Source of the DNA: CAYMUR01 sp964393615
GTDB taxonomy: Bacteria; Planctomycetota; Planctomycetia; Pirellulales; Pirellulaceae
Assembly: GCA_964393615.1 (NCBI GenBank)
Contig: CAYMUR010000110.1
Coordinates: 1 to 14,093, forward strand
DNA: 14,093 bases
Direction of reading: 5' to 3'
The notes below the pieces were generated by a model. The model was not told the DNA's origin. It did no database searches and saw only the letters and a program-made list of their open reading frames with translations. The translations under genes and the position numbers were made by a program. This document shows positions 6,121 to 13,698 of the stretch, piece by piece; position 1 is the stretch's first letter; every line of letters begins with the position of its first letter.

Positions 6121-8334
6121 ATGCGAAATCGACCCTTTCTCCCGTTCTTTTCCCTGACCCTGATCCTGTGTGTCGCTACCACACTCGACGCCAGACAGCG
6201 AGTCGTGATGCTGGTCGGTCCCCAGGCTCCAGCATTGGAACAACTTGCCGCCAGCGAACTGCAGCTACAGTTCCAACGGCTGTTCGATGTCGAGGCAACC
6301 GTGTCTAGCGAATTGCCACGAGATAACAGCGCACTGCTATTGATCGGAAGTCCAACAACCAATCCGGCCGTGAAAGCACATGCCGGTGACCAGTGGCCTG
6401 AAATTTCGGATCAAGGCATTGTCCTACGCAGCCTAAAAACCAGCAAACGTCAGACGATGGTTGTTGGTGGTGGTAGTCCTGTCGCCACGCTCTGGGCAGC
6501 CTATGAATTGGGACATCAGTTCGGCATCCGTTACCTCACACGCAGTGACATTTATCCCGACACCCCTCGGGAAATGAAACTGGCAGGGTTTGATATCTGT
6601 AGGGAGCCCACCTTGCGCACCCGTACCTGGCGCACCATCAACGATTTTCCAATCGGACCAGAATCATGGGGACTTGCCGATCAAAAAAAGCTGCTACGAC
6701 AATTAGCAAAGATGAAATTCAACCGCATTATGATTGCGCTGTGGCCCTGGCAACCGTTCGTGCACTATGAGTTTGGTGGAGTCAAAAAACAAACTGCCAC
6801 CATGTGGTTTGGCGAGCGTTTTCGAGTCGACGGCGAGACACCCGGCAAGACCGTGTTTGCCGGAGCGAAATTTTTTGAAAATCCGGACATGGCAGGAAAA
6901 TCGACCTATGAAGAGATGACAAACGCCGGCACACAACTGGTCAGCGGCATCATTGCCGAAGCTCAACGGCTCGGTATGACGGTAGGAATCGCCATCTTTC
7001 CTTTCGAATTCCCGCGCGAGTTTGCAGACGTATTACCGGGATCCAAACCTGTCCACCAGTTAAAGCAACTGACCATTGGTCCTGCTGGCAAACAGGCTCC
7101 CAATGATCCGCTGCTACAGGAGATTGTCAAAACAAAGTTACGTGCATACATCGAGACCTATCCAACGGTCGATGCTATCTACCTCTCCCTGCCTGAATTT
7201 CCAGAATGGGATGAGCACGTCAAAACGGCATGGGAACAACTGACACGGCAAGCCAACTTGGAGAACACCTCGCTGGAAACATTGGTCCAACAAGCCGCTG
7301 ACCGGAAAGGTACTCTGTCCGGCGAACGCGGAAAACGGTCAGTACGCGGGAACGTTGTACCTTTGGTTTTCTTCAGGTCCTTATTTTCCGATCCAACCTT
7401 GTTAGAACGTCCGGCTGGTGGCAAAGTCGAGTTGAATATTGTGATGATCGATTCCGCTTTTTTTCCCATGCTCGATCGAATCGTACCACGGGGTGCTGCA
7501 ACCTTGAACTTTGTCGACTATACGGCACGCCGTGTCGTCGAGAACCGCCAATCACTCTCGCTGGTATCTGCCGACAAGGTAAAAAGCAGCCTGATCCTTA
7601 CCTTGGCGGATGACAATGTGGGTGTCCTGCAACAATCCGTCACTGCCAACATCCATGAATTGGTCAAAGATCTGCAGCAGCATGATTGGGATGGATTTTC
7701 GACGCGGTATTGGATGCTGGCTGAACTTGACCCAACGCTTCATTATCTATCACGGGTTTCTTTCGACACCAAGGTAACTCCGCGATCGGCACACGACGAT
7801 TTATTTGAAACAATTACCGGAAAACCAAGTTCGTCCGATCGAATCTGGCGCGCATTTCAACATATCGAAGCAGCCACGAACTTGATCGACAAGAACAACA
7901 TTGGTTTTGCCTTTCCGGTAGAGGGTATGCTGATGAAACACTACCAGGCCCAAGTAGCACCGAAATGGTGGGCAGAAGCAAAAACTCTTTATACGGAAGC
8001 GATGATCGAACTCTTTCGTAGTTCCAGTAACACCCATCCCCGGGCAAAACGGCTGCTGATTTACTATGCAAATCGCGCTGTTTACGTGACCGAATACTTC
8101 ACCTGCGTAGAAGCGCTGCGTGAAGCTGCCCTGGCAAAACAAGCAGGTGAGTTGGACACAGCAACCGAACAGCTAGAAATCGCCACCGAATCGCTTTACA
8201 ACGCGATCGACACACTCAGCACGGTTGCCACGGACCAAAGTGACCGTGGTTTAATAGCCGTGTTGGCAAATTTTGCGTATGCACCGCTAGTGGCAGAGTA
8301 CGAAAAAATACTGGAACAAACCGAGGCGGACTAG
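6121..8334 (+). CDS. Large secreted protein with GH67/GH20-like N-terminal domain and putative TIM barrel
   Basis: A 737-residue protein with a signal peptide (residues 1-24, hydrophobic FFSLTLILCVATTL then LDA). Residues about 27-145 resemble the small alpha/beta domain that precedes the catalytic barrel in alpha-glucuronidases (GH67/GH115) and hexosaminidases (GH20). Its features are LAASELQLQFQRLF (42-55), LLLIGSP (72-78), and SPVATLWAAYELGHQFGIRYL (119-139). Residues about 165-480 look like a barrel: RTRTWRTINDFP (167-177), MKFNRIMIALWPWQPF (198-213), LGMTVGIAIFPFEFP (284-298), and VDAIYLSLPEFPEWDEH (350-366), with acidic E359, E362 and E365. The C-terminal 250 residues are helix-rich. 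I cannot assign a numbered glycoside hydrolase family. Hydrolysis of a uronic-acid or amino-sugar glycan is an inference from architecture only. AGAAAGG five bases before the ATG supports the start. The gene converges on the isomerase gene, with 42 bp between their stops. Confidence 0.8.
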   Translation: MRNRPFLPFFSLTLILCVATTLDARQRVVMLVGPQAPALEQLAASELQLQFQRLFDVEATVSSELPRDNSALLLIGSPTTNPAVKAHAGDQWPEISDQGIVLRSLKTSKRQTMVVGGGSPVATLWAAYELGHQFGIRYLTRSDIYPDTPREMKLAGFDICREPTLRTRTWRTINDFPIGPESWGLADQKKLLRQLAKMKFNRIMIALWPWQPFVHYEFGGVKKQTATMWFGERFRVDGETPGKTVFAGAKFFENPDMAGKSTYEEMTNAGTQLVSGIIAEAQRLGMTVGIAIFPFEFPREFADVLPGSKPVHQLKQLTIGPAGKQAPNDPLLQEIVKTKLRAYIETYPTVDAIYLSLPEFPEWDEHVKTAWEQLTRQANLENTSLETLVQQAADRKGTLSGERGKRSVRGNVVPLVFFRSLFSDPTLLERPAGGKVELNIVMIDSAFFPMLDRIVPRGAATLNFVDYTARRVVENRQSLSLVSADKVKSSLILTLADDNVGVLQQSVTANIHELVKDLQQHDWDGFSTRYWMLAELDPTLHYLSRVSFDTKVTPRSAHDDLFETITGKPSSSDRIWRAFQHIEAATNLIDKNNIGFAFPVEGMLMKHYQAQVAPKWWAEAKTLYTEAMIELFRSSSNTHPRAKRLLIYYANRAVYVTEYFTCVEALREAALAKQAGELDTATEQLEIATESLYNAIDTLSTVATDQSDRGLIAVLANFAYAPLVAEYEKILEQTEAD

Positions 8335-8376
8335 GTAACTGGCACTGGCCACTCATCCAGTTGACCTCCTGATCAA

Positions 8377-9246
8377 TCAGCCGTCCAATAAGACATTTAC
8401 CTGCTCTAAAAGTAGGCGTGCGGCAGCTTCTGGATCGTGTTTGAGTACCTGGCGATAATAGCGAAACGACTCAAACTCCATGCTGCAGAACCCTTGGTAT
8501 TCGATTTCCTCCAGTGCCGCGAAAAACTCTTTCCAATTCACTCGGCCCTCACCCAGCAATGGAAAGACGAATTTATTGAGCTGTGGTATACCAATGCCAT
8601 CCTTGATATGCACATGGGCAATGTGATCTTTCATTTCACGAATGGCCCAACCCATATCTTCGATGCCATACAACACGTAATGTGACGGATCGAAATTGAT
8701 CTTGTGGGCAGGGTGGTTCACCTTTTCGAGCAAATAACGGTGCGTGTAAAAATCATGGGCCAGCATGCCATAAACGGCTTCGGTCGTAATGACAATCCCC
8801 GCTGATTCTGCGGCCTCAGAAAAGAGAGTCGTTGCTTCAATCGCCTGGTCCCAGGCATTCCCTTCATTCATGTCCTCGCCAATGCGAACATGGCCATCTT
8901 CCCAGATGGCTGGTCCTGTCAATACACTTACCGCGGGTGCTCCACACTCACCGGCAGCTTCAATCACGCGAACTGTTTTCTCGATGCGTTGCCGGCGCCA
9001 TTTTTCATCCGTCGAAATCAAATCTTGGTGAAACATGATCTGCGACACACCCATGCCAGCTTCCAACGTCCGATCGATGACTTCTTGCAATTCGGCCTTG
9101 GTACGGACGTCCGGATCAAAATGCCCTTCAGCGGTCCACTCGATTCCTTCGTAGCCCAGACGGCGAAGGGACTCAATCACTGCTACCGATTCCATGGCCT
9201 GGTAACCGAGAATCGTTAAAAAAGCAGTCTTCCACTGACGCTGCAT
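8377..9246 (-). CDS. Sugar phosphate isomerase/epimerase (xylose isomerase-like TIM barrel)
   Basis: A 289-residue protein of the AP-endonuclease-2/xylose-isomerase-like barrel family, typical length 270-300. The expected metal ligands are present in order at the strand ends: E156 in ITTEAV, D186 and H189 in INFDPSHY, H211/H213 in AHVHIKDG, and E257 in SMEFES. YEGIEWTAEGHF (32-43) is the usual second-strand motif with an acidic residue. Relatives isomerise, epimerise or eliminate on free or keto sugars using a divalent metal. The substrate is unknown. No signal peptide is seen, so the protein is cytoplasmic. The gene lies 106 bp downstream of the RraA-type gene on the same strand, so co-transcription is plausible. 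The upstream sequence has only a weak AAGAAAAGAG purine stretch as ribosome site. Confidence 0.9.
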   Translation of the reverse strand: MQRQWKTAFLTILGYQAMESVAVIESLRRLGYEGIEWTAEGHFDPDVRTKAELQEVIDRTLEAGMGVSQIMFHQDLISTDEKWRRQRIEKTVRVIEAAGECGAPAVSVLTGPAIWEDGHVRIGEDMNEGNAWDQAIEATTLFSEAAESAGIVITTEAVYGMLAHDFYTHRYLLEKVNHPAHKINFDPSHYVLYGIEDMGWAIREMKDHIAHVHIKDGIGIPQLNKFVFPLLGEGRVNWKEFFAALEEIEYQGFCSMEFESFRYYRQVLKHDPEAAARLLLEQVNVLLDG

Positions 9247-9352
9247 TCTTTTACTCTTTTCTTAATTAAAACGACAACGACCACAAAATTTTTCAGTTAC
9301 TTTTCCGCCACCTCTCCTGGCAGAAAGTAATCGTTATCGACCAATGAATCAC

Positions 9353-10057
9353 TCAATCAGCTTCATCCAAATAACGTACCCGATCCGATTGGAGTAGTGT
9401 GGAGATGAACTCTGGAACCGCCAGCCCGTCACGAACCGTTTGCTCGAATTCTGCTTCGGCTGATTGGATCGCAGACACGCGTGATAACATCGGTTGGATA
9501 TCATCCTGAGGCACAATCACTACCCCATCCTCATCAGCCACAACAACATCCCCTGGATGAACCGTCACGCCGCCCAGAGAAATGGGCAAGCCCACCGAAC
9601 CAGGGCCGTGACGAACTGGGGAATTAGGGGTAAGTCCACGACAAAACACAGGAATGCCCACATCGCGAATTCCGGCACAATCACGTACCAACCCATCTGT
9701 CACCAACGCTCGAACCCCTTGGTTACTGGCCATTCGCAACAATAAATCACCCGTTAAACTGGTTTGTGTGAACTCATCGGTAGCTACGACCAGCACATCT
9801 CCCGGTTCAGCAAGCGCAACGGCTGCAAACAAAGCCAAATTGTCGGCTGGCCCGCAGTGACAGGTGAGTGCAGCGCCGACAAAAGTGGGTGTCGGCCCCG
9901 TAAAGCACCATGGCTTGATGCGATAGTCCAAGCCGCCACGACCTCCCTGGGCATCCACAAAAAAGACAGATGGTATTTGATCGAATGACGTTAAAACAGC
10001 CGCCGCAGGACGTGAAAACTGGCGGCGTATGGTAAGCAATGGCGGGTCTTCAAGCAT
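9353..10057 (-). CDS. RraA-family aldolase/decarboxylase-like protein
   Basis: A 234-residue cytoplasmic protein of the RraA-like fold (4-hydroxy-4-methyl-2-oxoglutarate aldolase / oxaloacetate decarboxylase group), usual length 200-240. Family segments seen are FTGPTPTFVGAALTCHCGPADNLA (52-75), EPGDVLVV (84-91), GDLLLRMASNQGVRALVTDGLVRD (103-126), and GDVVVADEDGVVIVP (169-183). The R125-D126 pair is the substrate/metal signature of the aldolase members; RraA proper, the RNase E inhibitor, need not keep it, so an enzyme is more likely than a regulator. The frame is open to Met 10279, but those extra 74 residues lack family similarity and overlap the divergent gene, and the ATG at 10057 has a good ribosome site. 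The gene is divergent from the Ldh homologue and precedes the isomerase gene, which fits a shared keto-acid or sugar-acid catabolic route. Confidence 0.9.
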   Translation of the reverse strand: MLEDPPLLTIRRQFSRPAAAVLTSFDQIPSVFFVDAQGGRGGLDYRIKPWCFTGPTPTFVGAALTCHCGPADNLALFAAVALAEPGDVLVVATDEFTQTSLTGDLLLRMASNQGVRALVTDGLVRDCAGIRDVGIPVFCRGLTPNSPVRHGPGSVGLPISLGGVTVHPGDVVVADEDGVVIVPQDDIQPMLSRVSAIQSAEAEFEQTVRDGLAVPEFISTLLQSDRVRYLDEAD

Positions 10058-10261
10058 ACAATCGGACCTTCTTAAAAATGAACCTAGTGAATGTCTCCAG
10101 CCGTGCAGCTTAACGATTTTACCACCGTCTTGCCAGATCCTGTCTTCCCGAGAACACGGTATCCTGCTTGTGTCTGCCGAGCGCCTTGTGCAAAATAGGG
10201 GGGGTCCGGCGACCACGGTCAACCTACACCAAATGCCTCCATACTTGTCGGGAGTTTCTAC
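10058..10261. other. Divergent promoter region between RraA-type and Ldh genes
   Basis: About 204 bases separate the two divergent starts and must hold both promoters. I could not identify a convincing -35/-10 pair or operator palindrome. The Ldh gene has GGGAG at 10250-10254, seven bases before its ATG. No regulator gene lies beside the region. Confidence 0.45.
10067..10073 (-). promoter_or_regulatory. Ribosome binding site deciding the RraA-type start
   Basis: AAGAAGG on the minus strand lies nine bases before the ATG at 10057. It selects this start over the longer frame beginning at 10279. Confidence 0.65.
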
Positions 10262-11311
10262 ATGCTCGTCCAGCCCCAACGCTTAGCTGATTTCACATCT
10301 CAAATCTTTCTCGCGGCTGGTTGCAATCCATCAGAATCGCAATGCATTTCGAACAATTTAGTCGACGCCAATCTGTGTGGTCATGATTCGCACGGTGTGA
10401 TTCGCATCATGCAATATATCGAATACCTGCGCGCAGGAACAATTTGCCCGGGAAAACAGATGGAGGTCGTAGGGGAAACGAGCACTTCGATTGTGGTCGA
10501 TGGGCATCTTGGCTGGGGACAGGTTATCTGTGGACAAACCATGGAGGCTGTGGCGCGTAAAGCCAAACAGTCTGGCTTGGCCATGAGTGCCATCCGCAAT
10601 TCGGGCCACATGGGACGCGTCGGATATTGGGCTGAACAATTGGCAAATGAAGACTTGATTTCATTGCATTTTCTCAACACCACGGGCAAAGGAATGATGG
10701 CCGTACCGTTTGGAGGAACTGACCGGCGATTATCTCTTTGCGCTATGGCTGCTTGCGTTCCCGTCGAACAGCGTCCACCCTTACTGCTTGATTTCACAAC
10801 AACCGTGATGGCCGAAGGTAAGCTACGTGTGGCCTTAAACCAGGGTGTGGCAGTCCCTCCGGGTACCATTGTGGACAAACAGGGACAACCAACAACTGAT
10901 CCGAAAGCATTTTATGACGGCGGCGCTCTTTTACCGATTGCGGCCCATAAAGGACATGGGCTTAACATGATTGCTGACATTTTGTCAGGAGCTCTTTCGG
11001 GCGGTGGTTGTACTGCCCCGGATGTGACCACTCTGCAAAACACACTGACCACGATCGCTATCGATCCCACGCCCTTGGTGGATCGGCAGGCGTACTTTAC
11101 AGAAATCAAAAGGTACTGCGACTGGGTCACCGATTCTCCACCCCAAACACCTGGAAACGATGTTTTAGCGCCAGGAGAAATGGAACATCAAACACGGCTA
11201 CAAAGAAAACAAAACGGTATTTTGCTTGACGATACCACTTGGAAACAAATTATTGAGATCGCCCAATCCTTCGGGTTAAGTTGTGACGATTCTGCAATGT
11301 CGCTTCACTAA
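10262..11311 (+). CDS. Ldh-family (malate/L-lactate/ureidoglycolate-type) NAD(P)-dependent dehydrogenase
   Basis: A 349-residue protein of the LDH2/MDG2 family (usual 330-360), which interconverts 2-hydroxy acids and 2-oxo acids with NAD(P) in the cytoplasm. Family motifs seen are DANLCGHDSHGVIRI (35-49) with conserved H44, RNSGHMGRVGYWAE (112-125) with H116, LLLDFTTTVMAEGKLR (174-189), DKQGQPTTDP (205-214), and HKGHGLNMIADILSGALSGG (229-248). The segment usually reading FGG...LGTNP is FGGTDRRLSLCAM here (150-162), so the Thr-Asn-Pro element that contacts substrate and cofactor in relatives is replaced. The enzyme may use a different substrate. GGGAG at 10250-10254 supports the start. It is divergent from the RraA-type gene. 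Candidate substrates are sugar-derived hydroxy acids, by context only. Confidence 0.9.
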   Translation: MLVQPQRLADFTSQIFLAAGCNPSESQCISNNLVDANLCGHDSHGVIRIMQYIEYLRAGTICPGKQMEVVGETSTSIVVDGHLGWGQVICGQTMEAVARKAKQSGLAMSAIRNSGHMGRVGYWAEQLANEDLISLHFLNTTGKGMMAVPFGGTDRRLSLCAMAACVPVEQRPPLLLDFTTTVMAEGKLRVALNQGVAVPPGTIVDKQGQPTTDPKAFYDGGALLPIAAHKGHGLNMIADILSGALSGGGCTAPDVTTLQNTLTTIAIDPTPLVDRQAYFTEIKRYCDWVTDSPPQTPGNDVLAPGEMEHQTRLQRKQNGILLDDTTWKQIIEIAQSFGLSCDDSAMSLH

Positions 11312-11562
11312 ATCCACGCACAGGGTACAAAATCCCATTCGCTGGTATGCTTCCGGCGAAAATTTGAATCATGCCAGATGAATGGCAACCTATCTTGGTC
11401 AACCAAAGGTACCACGTACCAAACCTGCTCCCAGTAGGTCATTCCCTGGATCTGCATCATTTCCAGCAAACAGGATCCAGCGGCTAGTTTTCGCGCAATC
11501 CGCCGTGCACATTGATTTTGCTTCGTTTTTATATAAATTTCGTTGAATCTTGGCACATCCAA
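11308..11562 (-). CDS. Doubtful small hypothetical protein or gene remnant
   Basis: An 84-codon frame on the minus strand, starting with TTG just after an in-frame stop and ending four bases inside the Ldh gene. I do not recognise it. The C-terminal half (YWEQVWYVVPLVDQDRLP, then WHDSNF and EWDFVPCAW) is rich in aromatic and hydrophobic residues and reads more like protein than most random frames. There is no good ribosome site and no ATG before codon 35. It might be the tail of a decayed gene, a small real protein starting at the internal Met pair, or chance. Confidence 0.2.
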   Translation of the reverse strand: MDVPRFNEIYIKTKQNQCARRIARKLAAGSCLLEMMQIQGMTYWEQVWYVVPLVDQDRLPFIWHDSNFRRKHTSEWDFVPCAWI

Positions 11563-11795
11563 GTTTTACTGGCAGAAAGGGATCGTATATACTAATTTAC
11601 AGAGATCCTCTTAGATTCAGACTTTCCTTTCGCCGAAAAAATAATGGAAAATCATCTCCTTGAAAGAGATGACGTCACTAACTACTGCGGAGACAAAACA
11701 CACAAGATATTCGACCATTTGTTTCTACCCTGCCAGGATTTCAAAAAACGCCGCCGCGACTCCAACTTACATTGTTTGTTTTCGTCAGCGAATTG
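11312..11795. other. Intergenic stretch upstream of the PPC-domain gene
   Basis: Apart from the doubtful minus-strand frame and the putative plus-strand promoter at 11565-11593, I see nothing definite here. The reading frame of the downstream gene is open back to about 11682 but has no ATG before 11796. A short ATG frame on the plus strand from 11660 runs into the downstream gene in another frame and looks like a shadow. Confidence 0.4.
11565..11593 (+). promoter_or_regulatory. Putative sigma-70-type promoter for the PPC-domain gene
   Basis: TTTACT at 11565-11570 (4 of 6 to TTGACA) and TATACT at 11588-11593 (5 of 6 to TATAAT) are separated by exactly 17 bases. Transcription would start near 11600, about 195 bases before the ATG at 11796, which implies a long 5' leader. 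It points at the PPC and following genes. Confidence 0.35.
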
Positions 11796-13652
11796 ATGTT
11801 ACGATTTTTGAAAAACACGTTCCAATGGTCCGCCGGACTGTTGACAATTACGTTGGTCAATGTAACCCAGGCCGCGCCGACATTAGTCTCTATCCATCCA
11901 CTCGGTGGGCGCTCTGGTGAAGAAATCACCGTTACAATTCGTGGTACTTCGTTGACCGAAGTGCATTCAGCCTGGTTTCAAACGACAGATATTCAGGCCA
12001 CCGTGGTTGGCATCGAGACGATCCCCACGGAGGAATCAAGCAAGATTGCAAAAGAACTGCCCGCCGGTTTTCCTGATCAACGTGTTTCCTTAACGTTGAC
12101 ACTTGACAAGGAAATGGAGGCTGGCAACCACGATTTGAGGCTTGTTTCGCCTCAGGGTATTTCCAACGCCTTGATTTTTCACGTCGAACAGTCACCTTGG
12201 AGGGCGGAAACAACCGATACCCATGATACACCGGTCGAAGCTCAAAACGTGTCAGTACCTGAGGCCGTTTATGGTAAAATCGCGGCACCTGGTGAAATCG
12301 ATTTCTATCAATTTAAAACGTTTCACGGCCAGCAACTGGCCATTGAAGTCGTCGCCTGCCATGAGGCAGTTGCCAATGCCAAATTACGATTCCGTCCCGA
12401 AGTAACGGTTTATGAAATGACCGGAAGCTGGTTTGACGATCAACGGACAACTCGCATTGCTTATAACGGCAACGCGGCTACCGATGTGGTTCGTGATGGC
12501 ACGAAACAGCGCATCCCCATTTCACGAATCGTTCACCGATTTCCCAAGGCTGGGAGATACTTTGTGGCAGTCAGTTCCACGTACGGTACGGGCGGTCCAG
12601 ACTATAGCTATGCGTTACGACTGACACCCTCCAAACAAACCCCCAGAGATTCTGCAGCGACGCCCATTGTGTACCAGGAATGGTCAGACAAATTCAGTGA
12701 CGTTTGGGAAGAACGCAAGTTCACCCGTGCGCTTCCCAGCGCTCGGCTAGCACACCTTGAATCCCGTAAAGGGCAGCCTCTCAGCAAACCGAACCCCAAC
12801 ACGACCAGTGAAGACACCGCAACAAAAGACCCGTCAAGCCCCATCACCTTGTTGTCGAAGATCGAAGAACAGGAGCCAAACCAGGATCCAGCAGACTCAT
12901 TGGAAATATCCACACCTTCTCTGATAGAAGGCACTGTCCAGTCACCCGGTGATGTCGACTTGTATTCAATGATGGTCAATTCCGGACAACGCCTCGCTGT
13001 CGAAATTGAAACCCCAGTTGCCGCCCCTTTGCGTTTCAATCCTCGCGTTGAATTTCTTGATCATGAAAACAAGGTGATCTTTTCGAATCTACACACTGGT
13101 AAAGACGGCAACCTCCTGGGGCTGGAACCGAAAATGGTTGTCACCTTTGAAAACGAGGGAAAATATTTTTTACGGGTACGTGATCTTGGATTTGGTTACG
13201 GCAACAAAGACTTTCTGTATCGAATCATGCTGCGGCCAGTGATTCCACATGTGGGAAAAATCGTTCTGATTACCGATCGGCTCAATGTGCATCCCGGAAC
13301 CACCCAACAACTATCGCTGACTGCCGATTTCGAAGAGGATTATGGTGGACAGGTAGTCGCTTTTATTGAGGGGCTTCCCACGGGGGTACGGGCTGGGTTT
13401 CCCACGGTAAGTGACGGAAAACAACAACCAGCAAAGGAGTCAAAACCTTACCGGGCTGTCGCGCGAACAATCGCTATGACACTCGTGATCGACAAGGATG
13501 CACCGCTTACCAAACAGCCTCATTTAATTCGTGTCATCGCTCGGCCACTTGAAAACGATCTCCTAGGAAATGAACTGGAAGTGGGCAACTTTCCTTTGAT
13601 GGTCGTTTCAAAAAAAACAAACAATGTGGATCATTCCGTCGCAACCAATTAA
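11796..13652 (+). CDS. Exported protein with two pre-peptidase C-terminal (PPC) domains
   Basis: A 618-residue protein with a signal peptide (residues 1-26, hydrophobic AGLLTITLVNVTQA). Residues 27-131 form an Ig/IPT-like beta domain (APTLVSIHPLGGRSGEEITVTIRG). Two PPC beta domains follow: about 143-278 (VYGKIAAPGEIDFYQF, then KAGRYFVAVSSTYGTGG) and about 358-480 (EEQEPNQDPADSLEIS, GTVQSPGDVDLYSM, then GKYFLRVRDLGFGYGN). A Ser/Thr/Pro-rich linker lies near 325-350 and a last beta-rich segment at 485-605. PPC domains are non-catalytic beta-sandwich modules of exported proteins, thought to help folding, binding or secretion. No protease or hydrolase domain is present. In planctomycetes such proteins commonly sit beside DUF1549/DUF1553 genes, and the next gene starts 46 bp downstream, so an operon is likely. 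The ATG has no clear ribosome site; a TTG at 11772 would add eight residues. Confidence 0.82.
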   Translation: MLRFLKNTFQWSAGLLTITLVNVTQAAPTLVSIHPLGGRSGEEITVTIRGTSLTEVHSAWFQTTDIQATVVGIETIPTEESSKIAKELPAGFPDQRVSLTLTLDKEMEAGNHDLRLVSPQGISNALIFHVEQSPWRAETTDTHDTPVEAQNVSVPEAVYGKIAAPGEIDFYQFKTFHGQQLAIEVVACHEAVANAKLRFRPEVTVYEMTGSWFDDQRTTRIAYNGNAATDVVRDGTKQRIPISRIVHRFPKAGRYFVAVSSTYGTGGPDYSYALRLTPSKQTPRDSAATPIVYQEWSDKFSDVWEERKFTRALPSARLAHLESRKGQPLSKPNPNTTSEDTATKDPSSPITLLSKIEEQEPNQDPADSLEISTPSLIEGTVQSPGDVDLYSMMVNSGQRLAVEIETPVAAPLRFNPRVEFLDHENKVIFSNLHTGKDGNLLGLEPKMVVTFENEGKYFLRVRDLGFGYGNKDFLYRIMLRPVIPHVGKIVLITDRLNVHPGTTQQLSLTADFEEDYGGQVVAFIEGLPTGVRAGFPTVSDGKQQPAKESKPYRAVARTIAMTLVIDKDAPLTKQPHLIRVIARPLENDLLGNELEVGNFPLMVVSKKTNNVDHSVATN

Positions 13653-13698
13653 ACACCGACCTTTCCACGGGGCAAGCCATCAACGCTCCTGTCAACTC

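Noticed and set aside
8337..8362. AACTGG...CCAGTT inverted repeat between the convergent stops
   Set aside because: Only 6 bp with a 14-base loop and no T-run; too weak to call a terminator.
10058..10279. Longer RraA-type frame starting at 10279
   Set aside because: The extra residues show no family similarity and overlap the divergent gene, and a good ribosome site precedes ATG 10057.
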